From: Isoetes taiwanensis
Lineage: Eukaryota; Streptophyta; Lycopodiopsida; Isoetales; Isoetaceae
NCBI GenBank assembly: GCA_021234155.1
Contig: JAJEKV010000101.1
Coordinates: forward strand, 2,089,089 to 2,153,088
DNA: 64,000 nucleotides
Direction of reading: 5' to 3'
In this document: positions 25,766-38,639 of the stretch, piece after piece
Position numbering within the stretch: position 1 is the stretch's first letter
Layout of the letters: every line of letters starts with the position of its first letter
Program-made: the position numbers and the translations under genes
Notes under the pieces: generated by a model
The model's database searches: none
What the model was told of the DNA's origin: nothing
The model's input: the letters and a program-made list of their open reading frames with translations, nothing else

Positions 25766-25790
25766 CAATTCAATTCAATTCAATTCAATT
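25766..25790. repeat. (CAATT)5 microsatellite in the transporter 5' leader
   Basis: Five perfect CAATT units on the + strand (GAATT-type on the minus strand) lie 23 bases upstream of the transporter ATG, between the candidate TATA box and the start codon. Probably length-polymorphic. Confidence 0.8.
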
Positions 25791-25840
25791 CATTTTCCTC
25801 CCTTCTCTTTCGCCCTTTAACCCCATCCCCATTGTTCCCC

Positions 25841-25848
25841 TATTTAAA
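25841..25848 (-). promoter_or_regulatory. candidate TATA box of the MFS transporter
   Basis: On the minus strand TTTAAATA lies about 100 bases upstream of the chosen ATG, within a GC-rich purine strand. Transcription would start near 25810-25820 and give a leader of about 70 bases containing a GAATT microsatellite. Inferred from position and motif only. Confidence 0.4.
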
Positions 25849-25942
25849 CCATTGCCCCTCGCCCTATCCCCCCCTACGGCCCCGATCGCCCCCCTTCCAC
25901 ATACCCCTCAATCCAACCCGTCCATCGTGATATCCTAGATTC

Positions 25943-26308
25943 ATGCATCAACAGGATATTTTGGTGCCTCCCACTATCATCACCATCATCGGTTGGCTAC
26001 TTGGAGCTCTTGTTGGTACTCTTTTTGGCCTCGCCTCTCTGCATAATGTACCACAAAAAGTTTCATCTATGGGTCCCTTCCTTCAGATTCTTATGGGATC
26101 TGTGGCTCTGTTGTGGTCGTTCTTTCAATTTGTGGCTCTATTCTTGTCCCATTTTGAAATCCTGCAACTGATGATGCGGACAAATGACCATCACGTTGCA
26201 TTCACTCAATCCTGGTTGGAACTCCTAGCAAATAAGATCACATTGTTACTGATGGTCCCCTTGTATATATGGTCATTGCAGAACATATTGACAGATATTC
26301 TTGATTGA
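25943..26308 (+). CDS. small hydrophobic open frame divergent from the transporter
   Basis: A 121-codon frame on the opposite strand starts 200 bases upstream of the transporter ATG. It has three hydrophobic stretches (IITIIGWLLGALVGTLFGL, then LQILMGSVALLWSFFQF and ITLLLMVPLYIWSL), so it would be a small membrane protein if expressed. I recognise no family. Its closeness to the transporter promoter could allow bidirectional transcription, or it may be chance or a transposon remnant. Confidence 0.25.
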   Translation: MHQQDILVPPTIITIIGWLLGALVGTLFGLASLHNVPQKVSSMGPFLQILMGSVALLWSFFQFVALFLSHFEILQLMMRTNDHHVAFTQSWLELLANKITLLLMVPLYIWSLQNILTDILD

Positions 26309-29039
26309 AACATCATTATTGATTTGAGTAATGTAGAAATGCAATTTTTACTCATTCAACTTCAAGTTGATGGTTATACTCGTTCCAAATCTTAGATTGG
26401 ACACAAACCACCAGAATTTTACTCCCTTTTTGTTATTTTGTGGTTATGATAATATAATTTCTTTTGATATTTGTGTACTTCCAAATCTTGAATGGGATAT
26501 GAACCAATCCAATCCGCCGGTCCTTTTGGCAATCTTGTGGCAATACTTCCAAAGCTTAAAGTTAGTGTTATAGCCCCTTCCTCCTTGCCATTTGAATATT
26601 GACATGAATATATATCACTCATATATAATTCAGTCTCATTTTTTGTTTGACACTATTTATTTATTTGAAGCTAATTTGTTTGATGCATCTTGGTGTTGAC
26701 ACGTATATGCAAAAAAATTTTAAGGGGAAGAATGCTTTGGATTTTTTGAATTCTATCTATATTAAGCGAGACGCATTTATGATATTTATGATATGCACTT
26801 ATCGTGCATTTATGGCGGCTAGAAGAATATACTGGCCCAAAATTCTTGCACGGCCTTTTCCCGCTGCGGTGTGGACCTCTGTCGCATGCCATACCCAGAT
26901 CCAGTGATAGTGCAGCGGGCAAGTGAGGAACTGTGATCCGCCATAACACAGAGGCAGACGAATTTCTTTTTTGTGGGAGAGGTCCCCTTGGTGCAGCCTT
27001 TGAGAGGCATTGTCATGAGCTGGTATGGTCTAGAGGCAGGAACAAAAGAGATATTTTGAGGCTCAGGGGCTCAACTATAGGGATGCAGAGCTCTAGCTGG
27101 ATCCAAACGGGCTGCCGGCATCGATTCTTCTATGTCCGTTTGTAGCCATCGTCGAGCAAAGCTTCTTCAGCTTCGTCAAACACTTGAAGCATGCATCGCT
27201 AGGTCGGACTCTTCTTCCTGTTTAGCCATCCGCAAGTTCGAGACCCCAACAAGCATGGGAATTCAACAGTTTAAGGCTATATGGAGATGCATCTTGGAAG
27301 GCAGCCAGATCATATGGTCAAAGCCATAACCAAATCAAGCTGCTGCAGTTCCTCATGGCTGTTGCAAATCTAAAAGCCGTGGAAGAGGTAAGCAGTGGGG
27401 ATGAAATTGTGAATAAAAATACAGGCATAACTGTTTCCCTATTTTGAAAATGCAAGTCTAAAATATTACATACAGAGCTCTGGCTGCATGTACATAAATA
27501 GATAGATCTCACCTCCTCTCTGCTACTTGACCTCTGTGCTATTTTTTGTAGTGAGATGTCTGTGCCATTTTTTTAGTAGGGTCCCTACGTGTCTTCAGGT
27601 GAGCAGATCCGGCATCTCAGACACCTCTTGCAATGGCTCTCCTTTTGCCATTGGTGCTTTATTTAATATTACTTTGCTTTTGGGATGATTAAGAGACCTA
27701 GTCACACATAGTAGACTGACTGAAGGTTATCAACCCATACAAGTGCTTGGAGAGATAGAGAAAACATTTATCGACAAGGAAAATGAATAGATCCACACAA
27801 ATTCTAACCAAGCATCTACTACAAGGTAGAAGGTGAAGAAAAGACACAACAGAAGACAAGGTAAAGGAACTTATAGAAGAGAAGCTACTTGAAGCCGAAC
27901 TAGTGTAGAAGGATTGCCAATGAATCTTTTGAACATGGAGCTCAAGTTGGGCACATTTAGTTCAATTTCGTAGGTCCAAAACTGAGACTCTTTAAGCAAT
28001 ATAAAACGTTTTCGGACAGAGATTACTCAAAAGAAATGTGCGACAGGCTGCCACTGATAAATTTCTTAATAGCTATTAATCATATTGACATGTCGTATGT
28101 CTGACTTCCCTCTGGCAGGAGAAAGAAACACACTATAACGACAACCCTTTGCCATGCTGCAAATGAATGAAAGCCAAGGTGACCAACTAAAGCTAGAAAA
28201 ACAAAGTCTCGAGATACGATCTCGAGCAAATGAATCTCTAAATATGATTGGTATCAAGAAGTTGAGCGTAGAAGGCTGTAATAAAGTAAACAATGAGAGG
28301 AGTTCACTGTTAGATCGATTTTGTTTACGCTGGAAACTTACACATTGGTGGCGGAGCTTAAGCAGCACCACGGTGTTGTTTAATAGAAAATTGAAGGTGT
28401 ATAGACAAGACAGGTAAAACTAATGAAATTAAGTCATATTATCCATTGATCAAAACAACCCATTAAGTTTTCACATTTGTCAAAGGCGAGACAATGTACC
28501 TTGACACAACTACGGGAGGATCCATTCCACATTTCCCACGACCCCTTTAGTATCTTGATAATTCCCTTCTTGCCTGAGAGGATCCCTTGACTTCGAACAT
28601 ACAAATGCGCGATATTATAAGCGTCGTCGGACAAACAAGAGCATGAAAATCGCGATCAAACAAGAAAATCAAGGGGTTCATAGTTTTGGGCATATAACCC
28701 ATACGCATGCATGGGAAGGGGGTTTTGGACCCATTTTCGTACATATCGGTCGGCAAGGGTCCCTTTTATTATTTTTGCACTATCCTAGGTAATTTTTATT
28801 GAAAGGGGTCAAAATTTGCTTTTAAAGATCCGTATATAGGGGTTTTGCCACCCCATGCACATGGATAACCTCCCTTATACGCCCAGAGTGAATCGCAGAG
28901 AAAATCAAAGATATCTTTATACGTGGCAAGGCTAACCTTGCATCACCAGCCAAGCAACAACAAAATCCTGGAAGTCTGCTTTCCTCCTCCATACTATCGA
29001 GCGCAAGAAACAAACAAGAAGCGTTATAACAAAACTGAT
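26309..29039. other. mostly featureless, one coding trace
   Basis: Apart from the exon-like trace at 27.1-27.4 kb, only short frames without motifs are present, including an 87-codon frame at 28154-28417. Confidence 0.4.
27080..27387 (+). pseudogene. exon-like coding trace, unrecognised
   Basis: One frame reads LDPNGLPASILLCPFVAIV then SFFSFVKHLKHASLGRTLLP, a single TAG, then SSRPQQAWEFNSLRLYGDAS and LLQFLMAVANLKAVEE. It ends exactly at a good donor GTAAGC (27388). The frame looks protein-like in composition, but I recognise no family. It may be a decayed exon of an unknown gene. Confidence 0.3.
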
Positions 29040-29720
29040 CCACGAAAAAGTAAAAAAAATTACCTTAAGAAGCTTGAAAACTGGCTGGAAATGTGACCGG
29101 ACACAAATTTACACTAAAAGCCAAAAAGTGGCGAGATCTTCTACTTGAACTACGGTAGGAATAGGCCAAACTTTGATATATAGAAATTCAGCAGGGGAGC
29201 CCTTGAATTAAGGGCTCTTTCCCTTATCCATTTCTCTGGGTGTTTGAAGGAGCTCCTCATTAGAGAAAGATCTTTATATATTAGAGTTTTCCTCAATGCT
29301 GACTTTTGCCTGAAGATTAATAAATCCATCCATAAGAGCTTGGTGACAGTCCTGATTGGTCCCCATAATATTTGTGAAGTGGTCAGCAGCAACTCTTTTG
29401 ATTTGACCCTCATCAGAAATGCATTCATCCCCAACCATAACTTCAAAGATATGGTTTCTCTTAATCCTGCCTTTTGCCTTTGCAAAAAAAGACTTAGAAC
29501 TACTTCTCTCATCATCCCTGATTTTGGCCTTTAGCTTCCAATCCTCAGCAATCCTTATCTCTTCCTTTTCAATTTCTGCTTTAAGATATTTGTCCTTTTC
29601 TTCATCACGGGCAATGAGTCTCCTCAAGTTGCCAAAAGTTCTGAGAAGAATAATACGAGAAAACAAACTGTTGATATTAATTATACTTGAAAAGAATCAA
29701 TAAACAAAACATCAGCGACA
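29040..29720 (-). mobile_element. LINE fragment between endonuclease and RT
   Basis: The minus-strand frame 29666-29274 contains DDERSSSKSFFAKAKGRIKR, matching the conserved spacer of plant LINE ORF2 (usually NT-FFH-RRRRN), followed by RVAADHFTNIMGT. A neighbouring frame continues with EELLQ-like and GKSP-type residues that normally precede the RT domain. The fragment stops before the catalytic RT motifs, so it is truncated at its 3' side near 29.1 kb and broken by at least one frameshift. Confidence 0.65.
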
Positions 29721-30469
29721 AAGATTATAAATAACCATTCAAAAACTTTCTAAAATGCAGTTGAATAGCGCGGTAAACTCACATGCCATAAGCATAATGA
29801 GTAGGCTATTTTGAGAAAAACAAAAATAGATGTTAACAGCTACTTTAGACCTATAGGGTCTACATTCTAAGGATAATAGATGTTAATTGAAACATCTGCA
29901 AAACAATCTCCATGTAAAGTTTCCAGTTTCATTGAAATGATAAAAGCATATACTTCTAGCGATCACAGCGGACATACATTCTTCAATCTAAATAATGACC
30001 CAAGAATTCCACTTCCTGACATCTAAAGGTTGCTCTTAAAAGAAACGCAGTTGGCTTAATGTCTGTAATACAAAAATTCAATAAACTCTAAAGCACTATA
30101 TTTTTAAATAATATATTATTACCTTAAATTGTTTTTGGGCGGAGGTATAGAAGACATTCAATTGTCTGTCAAACACGAAGATTCTGTTTTTCACATGATG
30201 CACAAGTGCAGACAATCTCTTTGGTTCTATCCCTCATTTTAAGTACATATAAAATAATAAGGAAAGATAAGAGGTAGGCGGGCGGCATTTTTATTGCAAT
30301 ATCGTACTTTTAGGCGGGGTAATTGCATTTTATTGCAATATCCCATTGAGATTTTGGAACTAAAGTGAAAAAACAATATAAAATGATAGATACAAATCCT
30401 TGATAGCTTCAGTTAGAAATCTTGATCTATGAAATTAAATGGTGATATGTTCACGATCTTTTTAGATTT

Positions 30470-30760
30470 TTTATTTTATTTTTGAAGGACGGCGAACTCT
30501 TATTGATATTCCGGAAGAAGTACACATAGATGGGGCGAATAAAATCTGATAAGATAATCCCAGCGAGTGCAGCCGCACAATACATGCATAAAATAAAAGA
30601 TACCAAATATTCCTCAAAAATGGGCGTTTTCTCAAAGAACAAAATGAGAACATAGATATACCTTCACCAATGCATCTTGCGCCTCGTGAAGAGTTGGTCG
30701 ACACTAATTGATAAGCCTTTGAAGATACAACAGCCTTCTTTTCCAAGCAGACCACAACAA
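30470..30760 (-). mobile_element. possible LINE 3' tail
   Basis: On the minus strand the segment ends with AATAAGAGTTCGCCGTCC then TTCAAAAATAAAATAAAA, which resembles the 3' tail of plant non-LTR elements. No protein domain is recognisable. It might be the detached 3' end of the LINE fragment at 29.0-29.7 kb or a separate insertion. Confidence 0.35.
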
Positions 30761-31829
30761 CGGCTGACTAAGTGGAAAGCACAGTAACATAATTATTCAA
30801 GTGGAAGATAAATGGCGAGAAGCACTTCTTTGAGTCAAGGCCACGTAAGGAGAACCATGGCCAAGTGGCTGAACTTGATCACATAGAAGAAGCAATCTTG
30901 ATGGGCAAGATCATCTGCTTATTTCTCCAAAATGTCATTATGTAACAATTTCTTCTCGATCGTGAGATTTGATAGATGTAAGTACTTCAATGCACTCTGA
31001 TGGCATATAGGTCATTTTATTGCTATGCATCATTATGAACTCAAATGCACTTCCCTAGATTTGGCTAAAATAGCTGCATATATGCATAGAAATTGTTCAA
31101 ATCGGTCATTTATCTGATTTGACATCGGAATCTCTGATAAATGGAAGCTAGACACGACGTTTAGTTGTACCAAATGAATAGTCCACAAAATTCAAAAAAT
31201 ACAGCAATGATTCTTACATCACTTTAAAGAAATGAACTTTCTTCAAGCAACAAAGCGAATAATGAGTGGAAAAATGCCGAGTACATAATTTGTCAATTTC
31301 ATTTGAAACTTCATTAAGTTCTGGCTCTGCCATAGTCGGATATGGGATGATTTATGCGACAGCATTAACACCTATCATCGTTCATACATAATAAAAGCAT
31401 TAATGAAAATCGGGATGTAGACTAATGCAGTTTGAAAGCTTCAAAGCATGACTTGAAAATAATGGGCGGCCTACTTTTCAAATAAATAAAAAGGAAAAGC
31501 ATTTGTAGGACTCCTGCTTACTTCTCAGCTTGCAAATCCAACGAAATGAAAACTATAATTGTGTCCTTCACCAAATCGTGAAATGCCTAATTATGAGAAT
31601 TAAATTTGAAGCTTTTGAATGTCTCTCATACCAAAAAGTAGATAAAAACGGAAATATTACCACCATTCTTTGTCATTTGTACAATCTTTTCATATAAAAG
31701 AATAAAGAAAGGTACCAACATTGCGTAAGAGAGAGAAGAATAGCCGGAAATGGATTGGCTATAACAGATGGTTTTCAATGACAATTCCATGCATCCAAGG
31801 AGAAGAACCACTTAGGATGACTACCTCAC

Positions 31830-32819
31830 TCATGGAGTTCCTCTACCCCTGCGTGCCTTAACCTTGCCCATGCATGCTCGGGGCCTTGAGCCCGTTGGAA
31901 AGCAGTGCTGGCACTCACCTTGGAAGTTAGTATTGGGATGGTCGGCTGGCCATTGAGGAGTTCTTTCAGAGCTCGCTTTACTGCAGACGGTGGCCGAATA
32001 TCGGGAACAAGTGGCGGGGTATTCAGCTACACATACCTATAGTCCCTCGGGGGTGATGTGGTGGTGCAGGTTTGGAAGGTTTCATCAGGATGTTGTATCT
32101 TCTTGTTTTGTGCGGTCTTGTTGTGGGTGTTGGCTATTCATGACCTCTGCCCCCTTGAGGCAAGTGGTCTCTGCGGCTCAAGGTTCTCGATGGCGCGCCG
32201 GTTTTGGGCTGATGGACATAGACTCACTTTAGAAGTTCAGATTATCTGGCGGTGGAGTGCCTGTTTATGCTCAGGTGAATGTCCTTGTGAGTCGGTTAGG
32301 GCGGGTGACCCTCTTTGCATATTTGGCCTTTCATCGTGAGGCTGTGGAGAAGGTGCATCTGGTTTATGCCCTACTTACCCCTGCAGGATTGGAGTCGAGG
32401 CTGTTTGGTGAGATTAGATAGCCAACAATTCGCACTTCATGTATAATAAGTGCTTGGCGCTTCGTCTGACAGCAAGCCTTTTGTCATCGTGGCTTGGTTG
32501 GTGTAGTTGATTTAGGCAGCGGTTGTGGATCTTCGATTAACCTTCGACCTCTGCGATTCTGACTCGAGGTACAAGCTATTTCAAAAGCTTTTGGAGTGTT
32601 CCGGGGATTAGTAGGCGGAAGTTTTCCATTGGCGGGACTTCTTGGGTGTGGTAGATGGTGATGGCCGGTTGTCACAATGATGGGGGATTCACCGGTTATT
32701 TGTATTGGAGTCGAGACATCAACTTTGTCTCTTTGGGCGATTCTCCTTCCTCCTCACTTGTTTTGTAACGTACCATTCTTTGCAATATATTATGACCACA
32801 GTTCTTCAAAAAAAAAAAA
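31830..32819 (+). mobile_element. LINE 3' fragment, 5'-truncated, with poly(A)
   Basis: About 1 kb homologous to the 3' end of the minus-strand LINE at 59640-60500 (shared blocks include CTCACCTTGGAAGTT, GTGGTGCAGG-type sequence and TTCCGGGGATTAGTAG). It ends in a run of 12 A at about 32807-32818, preceded by TTCTTC. A 5' truncation with an A tail is the usual outcome of target-primed reverse transcription. An open frame at 32058-32339 preserves part of the C-terminal region. Confidence 0.75.
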
Positions 32820-35156
32820 CCGCCGGATGGCGAGACAAATGTGCACATTAAATTGTTTCATCCTTTTCATAGCACATTCTAGTCGTGCGGCTTCTATAAA
32901 CTCAAAATATATGACTCATCTCTCTGCTTGACCAAAATTAGTGACGCTCACTGAAAGCAAGCCCATAAAGTGCATGCTATGAGACGCAGCCACAGCTTGT
33001 CACGGCCGCTTCACCAGCCCGATGTGTTTAAAAATCATTCCAATCCATGAGTTTCAATGCCTATCCTGCTCTATTTGATCGCCCGAAAAGGATTATCTTG
33101 AAATCAATGCATTTTTCATTTTCTTGAATCTTTCACAGAACAACTGTATAGAAAATCTATGGGCCTTCATTTCTAGCATCAAGATGCATGCTCTCCTAAC
33201 TATATGATATACATAGGAACAATGTATTAATTATTTTCCAAGCCCGTTGAAAAAGTGCGGCGCTTTTGATATAAACATCTATGTTCGGCTATTTACGCAT
33301 CTCTGTTTTGTTCCTTTCGTGGGATGTAGATTTAGTGCAGCCCAATATTTGGAGATCAAGATAACTTCTGATGCAATATAGTATTGACGGAAGAAGAAGA
33401 AGATTATGGTTAAGGCCGGTAGTAGCCTGAATATATATGTGACTCTACATATGAATGGATCTGACTCTTCGCTGTATATTGCCATGTCTTAGGATGGCGT
33501 GGCTTCTATATATGATAAGTGGCGGATTGAACTATTCCAACAAATTCATGGAAGGGTGCTCTGCGGTGGTAAAGAAAGGAACATGGCGAGAGGAGGAGAT
33601 GAGACACACAAATGTTGAGAAGCCACTATCTTCCTGTATACATACCATATACATGCCATGGGTAACTGGCTCCATACATTCATTTGTGTATATATCGCGT
33701 GTTTGTTGCCATAGCCACTGTTGCCGGACCGAGGAAGTAAGGGAGGGAAAGAAAAGGTATGCATGCTATTCACACACTTTCTTGCATTATCTCCCTTGCT
33801 ACGGGGCGGACTGCTTGAGAGGGAAGAAGTGGATGATCTATCTGTCCAGCCCACTTTGAGATCTGAATAAGAGAAGAACAAGAAGGAATAGTTATAGAGA
33901 GAATCAATATAATTTCGCGTTAGATTCTTTGGAATATTATAGCGGTTGTAGATAAATCCAATGAAATCTTTGGAATAGAGCCACGGCACCAAAGCCGCGC
34001 CATGGCCATCATTAAAAGCAATTGAATGAATAGGGAAGAGAAATTAAAAAAAAAAAAACATAAAACAAAGTAGCACATCCTTTCCAGCTGCTTTTAGATC
34101 TGAGGAGTAGAATGAAAGTTGTAGATCTGTAAAATTATGAGGACAAAGTCGCGCTGGAAACTATCATCTTATTTCGGTTTTAGTACTATATATAGATTAT
34201 ATTCTATTCTACTCTAATCATATGAATTTCGTTCTATTCTATTCTAATCATATAATTTCAGTAATCTGCTATAGTACCGACATCCAAATTATATAGCCTA
34301 GTGCCTGGAACAATTCATATGAGCGCATGGAGGCAAGTCCAAGAAATACTTGCCCTACTTGTTTTAAGATATTCTTCTTAGATAATAGATAAACACGTCA
34401 AGAATGAATTATACTGCACAAACACAAGAATACTTCCATCCCACCACCTCAAAAAATAATGCTTATGCACCATGTGTTCCCCACCACTTAGGTTAGTATA
34501 TGTGTTTTAGTTGCATTTATGTGGTGTAAGCACATGGCGCCTGCCACTTAGATATTCCACTCCCAAGTGCCTCACCATGAATAGTCATGTTGACTAACTC
34601 AATCATGCAGTGTGTTGTCATTCTCCACAACTGGGCATTCTAGGCATGAATAAACTTACGGTAATAGCCTCTTAAGCAATGCCTTTTTTACATGTGGATT
34701 CTCACATGATTCTTCAGAGTGGAAATTTTGAAAAGAGATCATCGCTTAACAATGGTAGCTTCACCCATCAAAGTGTTTTTGTGTCTAGCATAAACATAGG
34801 GAACTTTGACATGTACACTTTTAGAAGCAATTAGAGATTCCTGTGGTTCTCTCACTCCTTTATGTGTATTTACTGGTGAATAATGGTGGTGGCACTTTGT
34901 TTCTCAAGACATCGTTTGCCACGCATTTCAGTCGTGAACAAACGTCTCTACGCATACAATACAAGGCACAAGGCTGGATAAACTGTCTTAATACGGTCGT
35001 GTTCCTTGAAGCCTGGCATTGAAAACATCATATTGTGTAAACTGAAAGAATATTGCAATTAATGCCGAAGACGGATTGATTACACTCTGAACACCTTGGC
35101 AATGTTCCTTAACTGATACCAATTTTATAATACAGCTTCTCAAGCTCAGAGAACTA
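32820..35156. other. no gene recognised
   Basis: Two overlapping opposite frames (33455-33859, 134 codons; 33546-33992, 148 codons) show no family motif. A small TTCTATTCTA repeat lies at 34203-34250. Confidence 0.45.
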
Positions 35157-37669
35157 TTAGGCAGTTGTCAAAATTTTTTTAAGCCTATCAAGGGCCAAGA
35201 AGTCTTTGGAAGTATCTCGTTCCATACACCACCCATCCTCAAAATTGATCTTGATATCTCTGCAGAAGCCAGCAAATTCGAGTCAGCATGGAATGCTGGC
35301 ACTAAAATTGTGAGAGTTCTAGAGAGACGACTATAATGCAATAAATCACCATGGTGTAAAAGTAATGTAATTTGTTAATGTCTACCTTCTAAGTGATAGA
35401 ACTTTATAATTGACTTGAGTAGCGGCATGCTTTTTTTAAGTGTATCTTGAGCAGTATGGCCTGCCAACAGTCATACAACTACAGCCTTCATAGGTGCTTC
35501 CAAAGATCCATTTTTCATGGAAGCTTCAGTGATATTTTACAGCCAAAACCAGGTTCAAAATCAGCTAAGACCAGGAATTTACAATCAGTGGAATCTCCCA
35601 GCAAACATCTGCAAAAAGACCAAGCCCTAACGGTTCAAAAAGCAAACACTGGCTTGTCCTTTTAGACATGAGCCATCGATAAAATAATCATGTCAGGTAG
35701 GGAATGAACTCTGTCTCAATTCTTTATTTAACACAGATTCTTCCTGACATAGGCTAAGCTGCTTTATAATCCAAAAGCAAATAAATGCAGAATAACTATG
35801 TAAAGTGTGTGAGTTGCCATGATCTAACATAAACATAAGTCAGATAAACAATTATGGAATGGTAGAAATTATACACTTAAGTTCTATGGGGTTCGCATTT
35901 GTGTTGATCCACATATCTTTCAAATTATTATGAATGACCATCTCTTCTTTCAATGGGAAGTACTATTTATGAGCTTTGTAGAAAGCTTATTGCACAGTCT
36001 ATATCAGGAGGCAATCCATTTAAGCCTTTATCTATGACACTGAGCCAGTATCGCAACTACATGTCAAAGCATGTGGCCTTACAACCCTATAGAAACAAAT
36101 AGAAAGTGAGCAGGGCCAAACTATGAAACTAAGGAGACTAATGACACCACATTAAAGACTTTATAGCCATCCTGGCTAATATAACTAAACTCAGTGGCAG
36201 TATTTCATTAAGTTTGAACAGGGAAAGTCCATGACCATTCTATCTTCATAGATTGCCAATATTTTCAGAAAAATGGTGACCTTGATACCATATGTTATTG
36301 AGCAGTGCTGCTTATTTTAAGATAGATAGACAGATAGTATTTTTACGTCATGCCACATTGGCAGCATCCATGAGGGCATATGATGGAAGATCTCCTAATT
36401 GCTAAACCAATGGACTAGCCACTAAACCAAACAAGGGGGAACCGGGGGGTATTCCGAAGGAGGCAAAGGAAAAAAAAAATCAAAACTAAAATTAAAATTA
36501 AAACCTATCAAATTGATACTGGCACTCTCAATTTTCTCTCGCCCTGTCACTCTAACACAGTTTATGTGGTTCATATTGTATCCACTTTCATGTTTTCAGA
36601 ATGAACCACACAAAACAGTGCACCCTTTTAGTTCTCCTCCAGATCATATGATTCCTTTTTTAGGCATATTGAAATGCAGCTAATTTCTTCCAAACCTATA
36701 CCTAGTGTCAAAACTTCAGTTCCACAAAAGCAGATGAACGCTACTTGGATGTTACTGAAGCAACTACATGCATTTTGGCCGTCCATAAACCATAAAACAG
36801 AGGCTAAAACCTACTGGAATACCGCACTCCTGTAGAAAAGAGCAGATGTGAGGTAGAGCTTCATGAAGTCCAAGATCATTGAAACCATGAGAAATGGGAA
36901 GCGGCATGTATTTATTTCTTTTAGCTTTATAAGTAGGCAAAAGCTGCCTTCTGTAATCGTTTCCTCTTTCACCATCCAAAACCTGCAAAGTCACCCCAAT
37001 ATAAGTTGCAGGTATAACAGTCACATGACACCAGCAAATTTAACAACGACTAATCATTATGTGACGAAGATGCTGTTTCAGATTTGAATTTATGTCCATA
37101 ATGAACATTACAATTGATATCTTCAAAGTAAAGTGTTTAATCTCTTACAATAATAAGATAAATTTCCTACATAGAACTTCTATGTTTGAAAAATTTATGC
37201 TAGATGAATGATGAGAACTAGGTTGTTCTAAAGAGCAAATCCAGGAAAAGAAATAATAAAGATTCTAGTTTCAGAGAAGTCAAGTTGGAATTATGCGAGT
37301 CCATCTTGGTACGTTAACAGCCCAATTTTACTCATACAATAGAAAACAAAAAAACCTAAGTCTATGAAATGGAATGGGATTCTTATTACTCACTGCAACA
37401 ACAGGGTCCTCGTGTAAAACTCCAGAGAAAATAAGGCGCATCCATTCCACAAATGCAAGGGGCTTAGGCTTGTTACCATCATAACACAGGGGGTGGACGT
37501 CCAGGAAAAACACCCTTTTCATCGGCCTTGGCTGAAATCTGACATTTTTGACGTTTTTGGGTGAGGGACAATGCAGCGTCTGATGATTAGACAGTGCGGG
37601 AAGGTGTTCATTGAGATGGATAGAAAGAATTGGAGATGTGCTGCCGGAACTGGAGCTGGAAGTATGCAT
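35157..37669 (-). pseudogene. 5'-3' exonuclease (FEN-like / PolI N-domain) family pseudogene, five exons
   Basis: Remains of the plant 5'-3' exonuclease family, which resembles the N-terminal domain of DNA polymerase I and cuts DNA flaps; the plant members are thought to be organelle-targeted. Exon 1 (37669-37394) contains RVFFLDVHPLCYDG and ends at a GTGAGT donor. Exon 2 (36982 to about 36815) reads LDGERGNDYRRQLLPTYKA. Exon 3 (about 36086-35880) keeps a trace of the SPDKDF region (PPDID) and RYVDQHKCEPH. Exon 4 (35608-35386) keeps RCLLGD, PGFG and NGSLE, then TAQDTLKK and NYKVLSLR. Exon 5 (35259-35157) reads DIKINFEDGWCMERD to a normal stop. Exons 1, 2 and 5 are open. Exon 3 has a stop and lost key acidic residues. 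Exon 4 has a stop (TGA where the family has Arg) and about two frameshifts, one in a run of seven A. A broken host gene is the best reading. Confidence 0.85.
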
Positions 37670-38639
37670 GGGAACAGAACTCTCGAGAAAGGAAATGATA
37701 GACTATTTATTTATGCCGACAAAACTATGTCGGACTTAGCACAAGTCAAGGTTCCCATTTTGTGGGAATTTTATGAAAACTTTATCCCTATCCAAAAAAT
37801 ACCCAAATAACACTAATGTTTTTGCCATCTATCAAATAAAAAAGTGCTCTTCATGTATAGTTAGGAATGAGACCTATCTAATGATTAGTAGAATCATCTA
37901 AAGTGGCGTTGGAATTTTCCAGATAAGCCCGCTTTTGGTTAAAAAGAAGGAGAAGCAATAGATACGGATCAGAGCTATCAGGCTATATGCAGATAGTACG
38001 CCCCTTGTCTTAATATGAGCGAACACAGGAGATTTTTGTTTTTAGAATGAAGGTCTTAGTTCGGAGCAGAGCTAATGTAGTTGAAATGTTTGATACAATC
38101 TGTCTTGATGCAATCGGACTGAGACGGAGGAGCAAAAGATATCTCACTGCCAAATGGTGGAGCATACGTATTGTTAAACTACATCGGTAGGATGTGCATC
38201 ACTCAACAAGAAGCATTGTATTGCACTGAACCAAGGAATTATGGGATGTAGCCATTCATCTTTTGAGGGAGCTATCAAAGCTAAACAAGATCTTCATATC
38301 CTACTTCATTTGGCATTATCTTCATATATTCTCCTCTAGGAAAATCTATAGGATTGTCTTAAAGTTCTACATTTTTAAACACTTATGTAATAGGAAACCG
38401 CCACGGGGAGGAGTTTCCGTGGCGAAAAATTTCAGGCGGTGCAGCCACGAGGGGTGCGCCGCGTTGAATTCCCGCCATGGAAACTCGGGCGTGGCGTTCC
38501 CTTCACGTAAAACAGCGGGGGTTTATGTCGAGTGCAGCTGCCGGCGTAGTTGATGGTAGTCGCATTTTCTTGAAGCGGCTATGTGCTTGCCCATGATTTC
38601 TGCGTGCAATAAGGCTGTAGGTACGTAACATCCATTGCA

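Noticed and set aside
33455-33992. Overlapping opposite-strand frames of 134 and 148 codons
   Set aside because: They overlap each other and show no family motif, splice context or codon signal favouring either.
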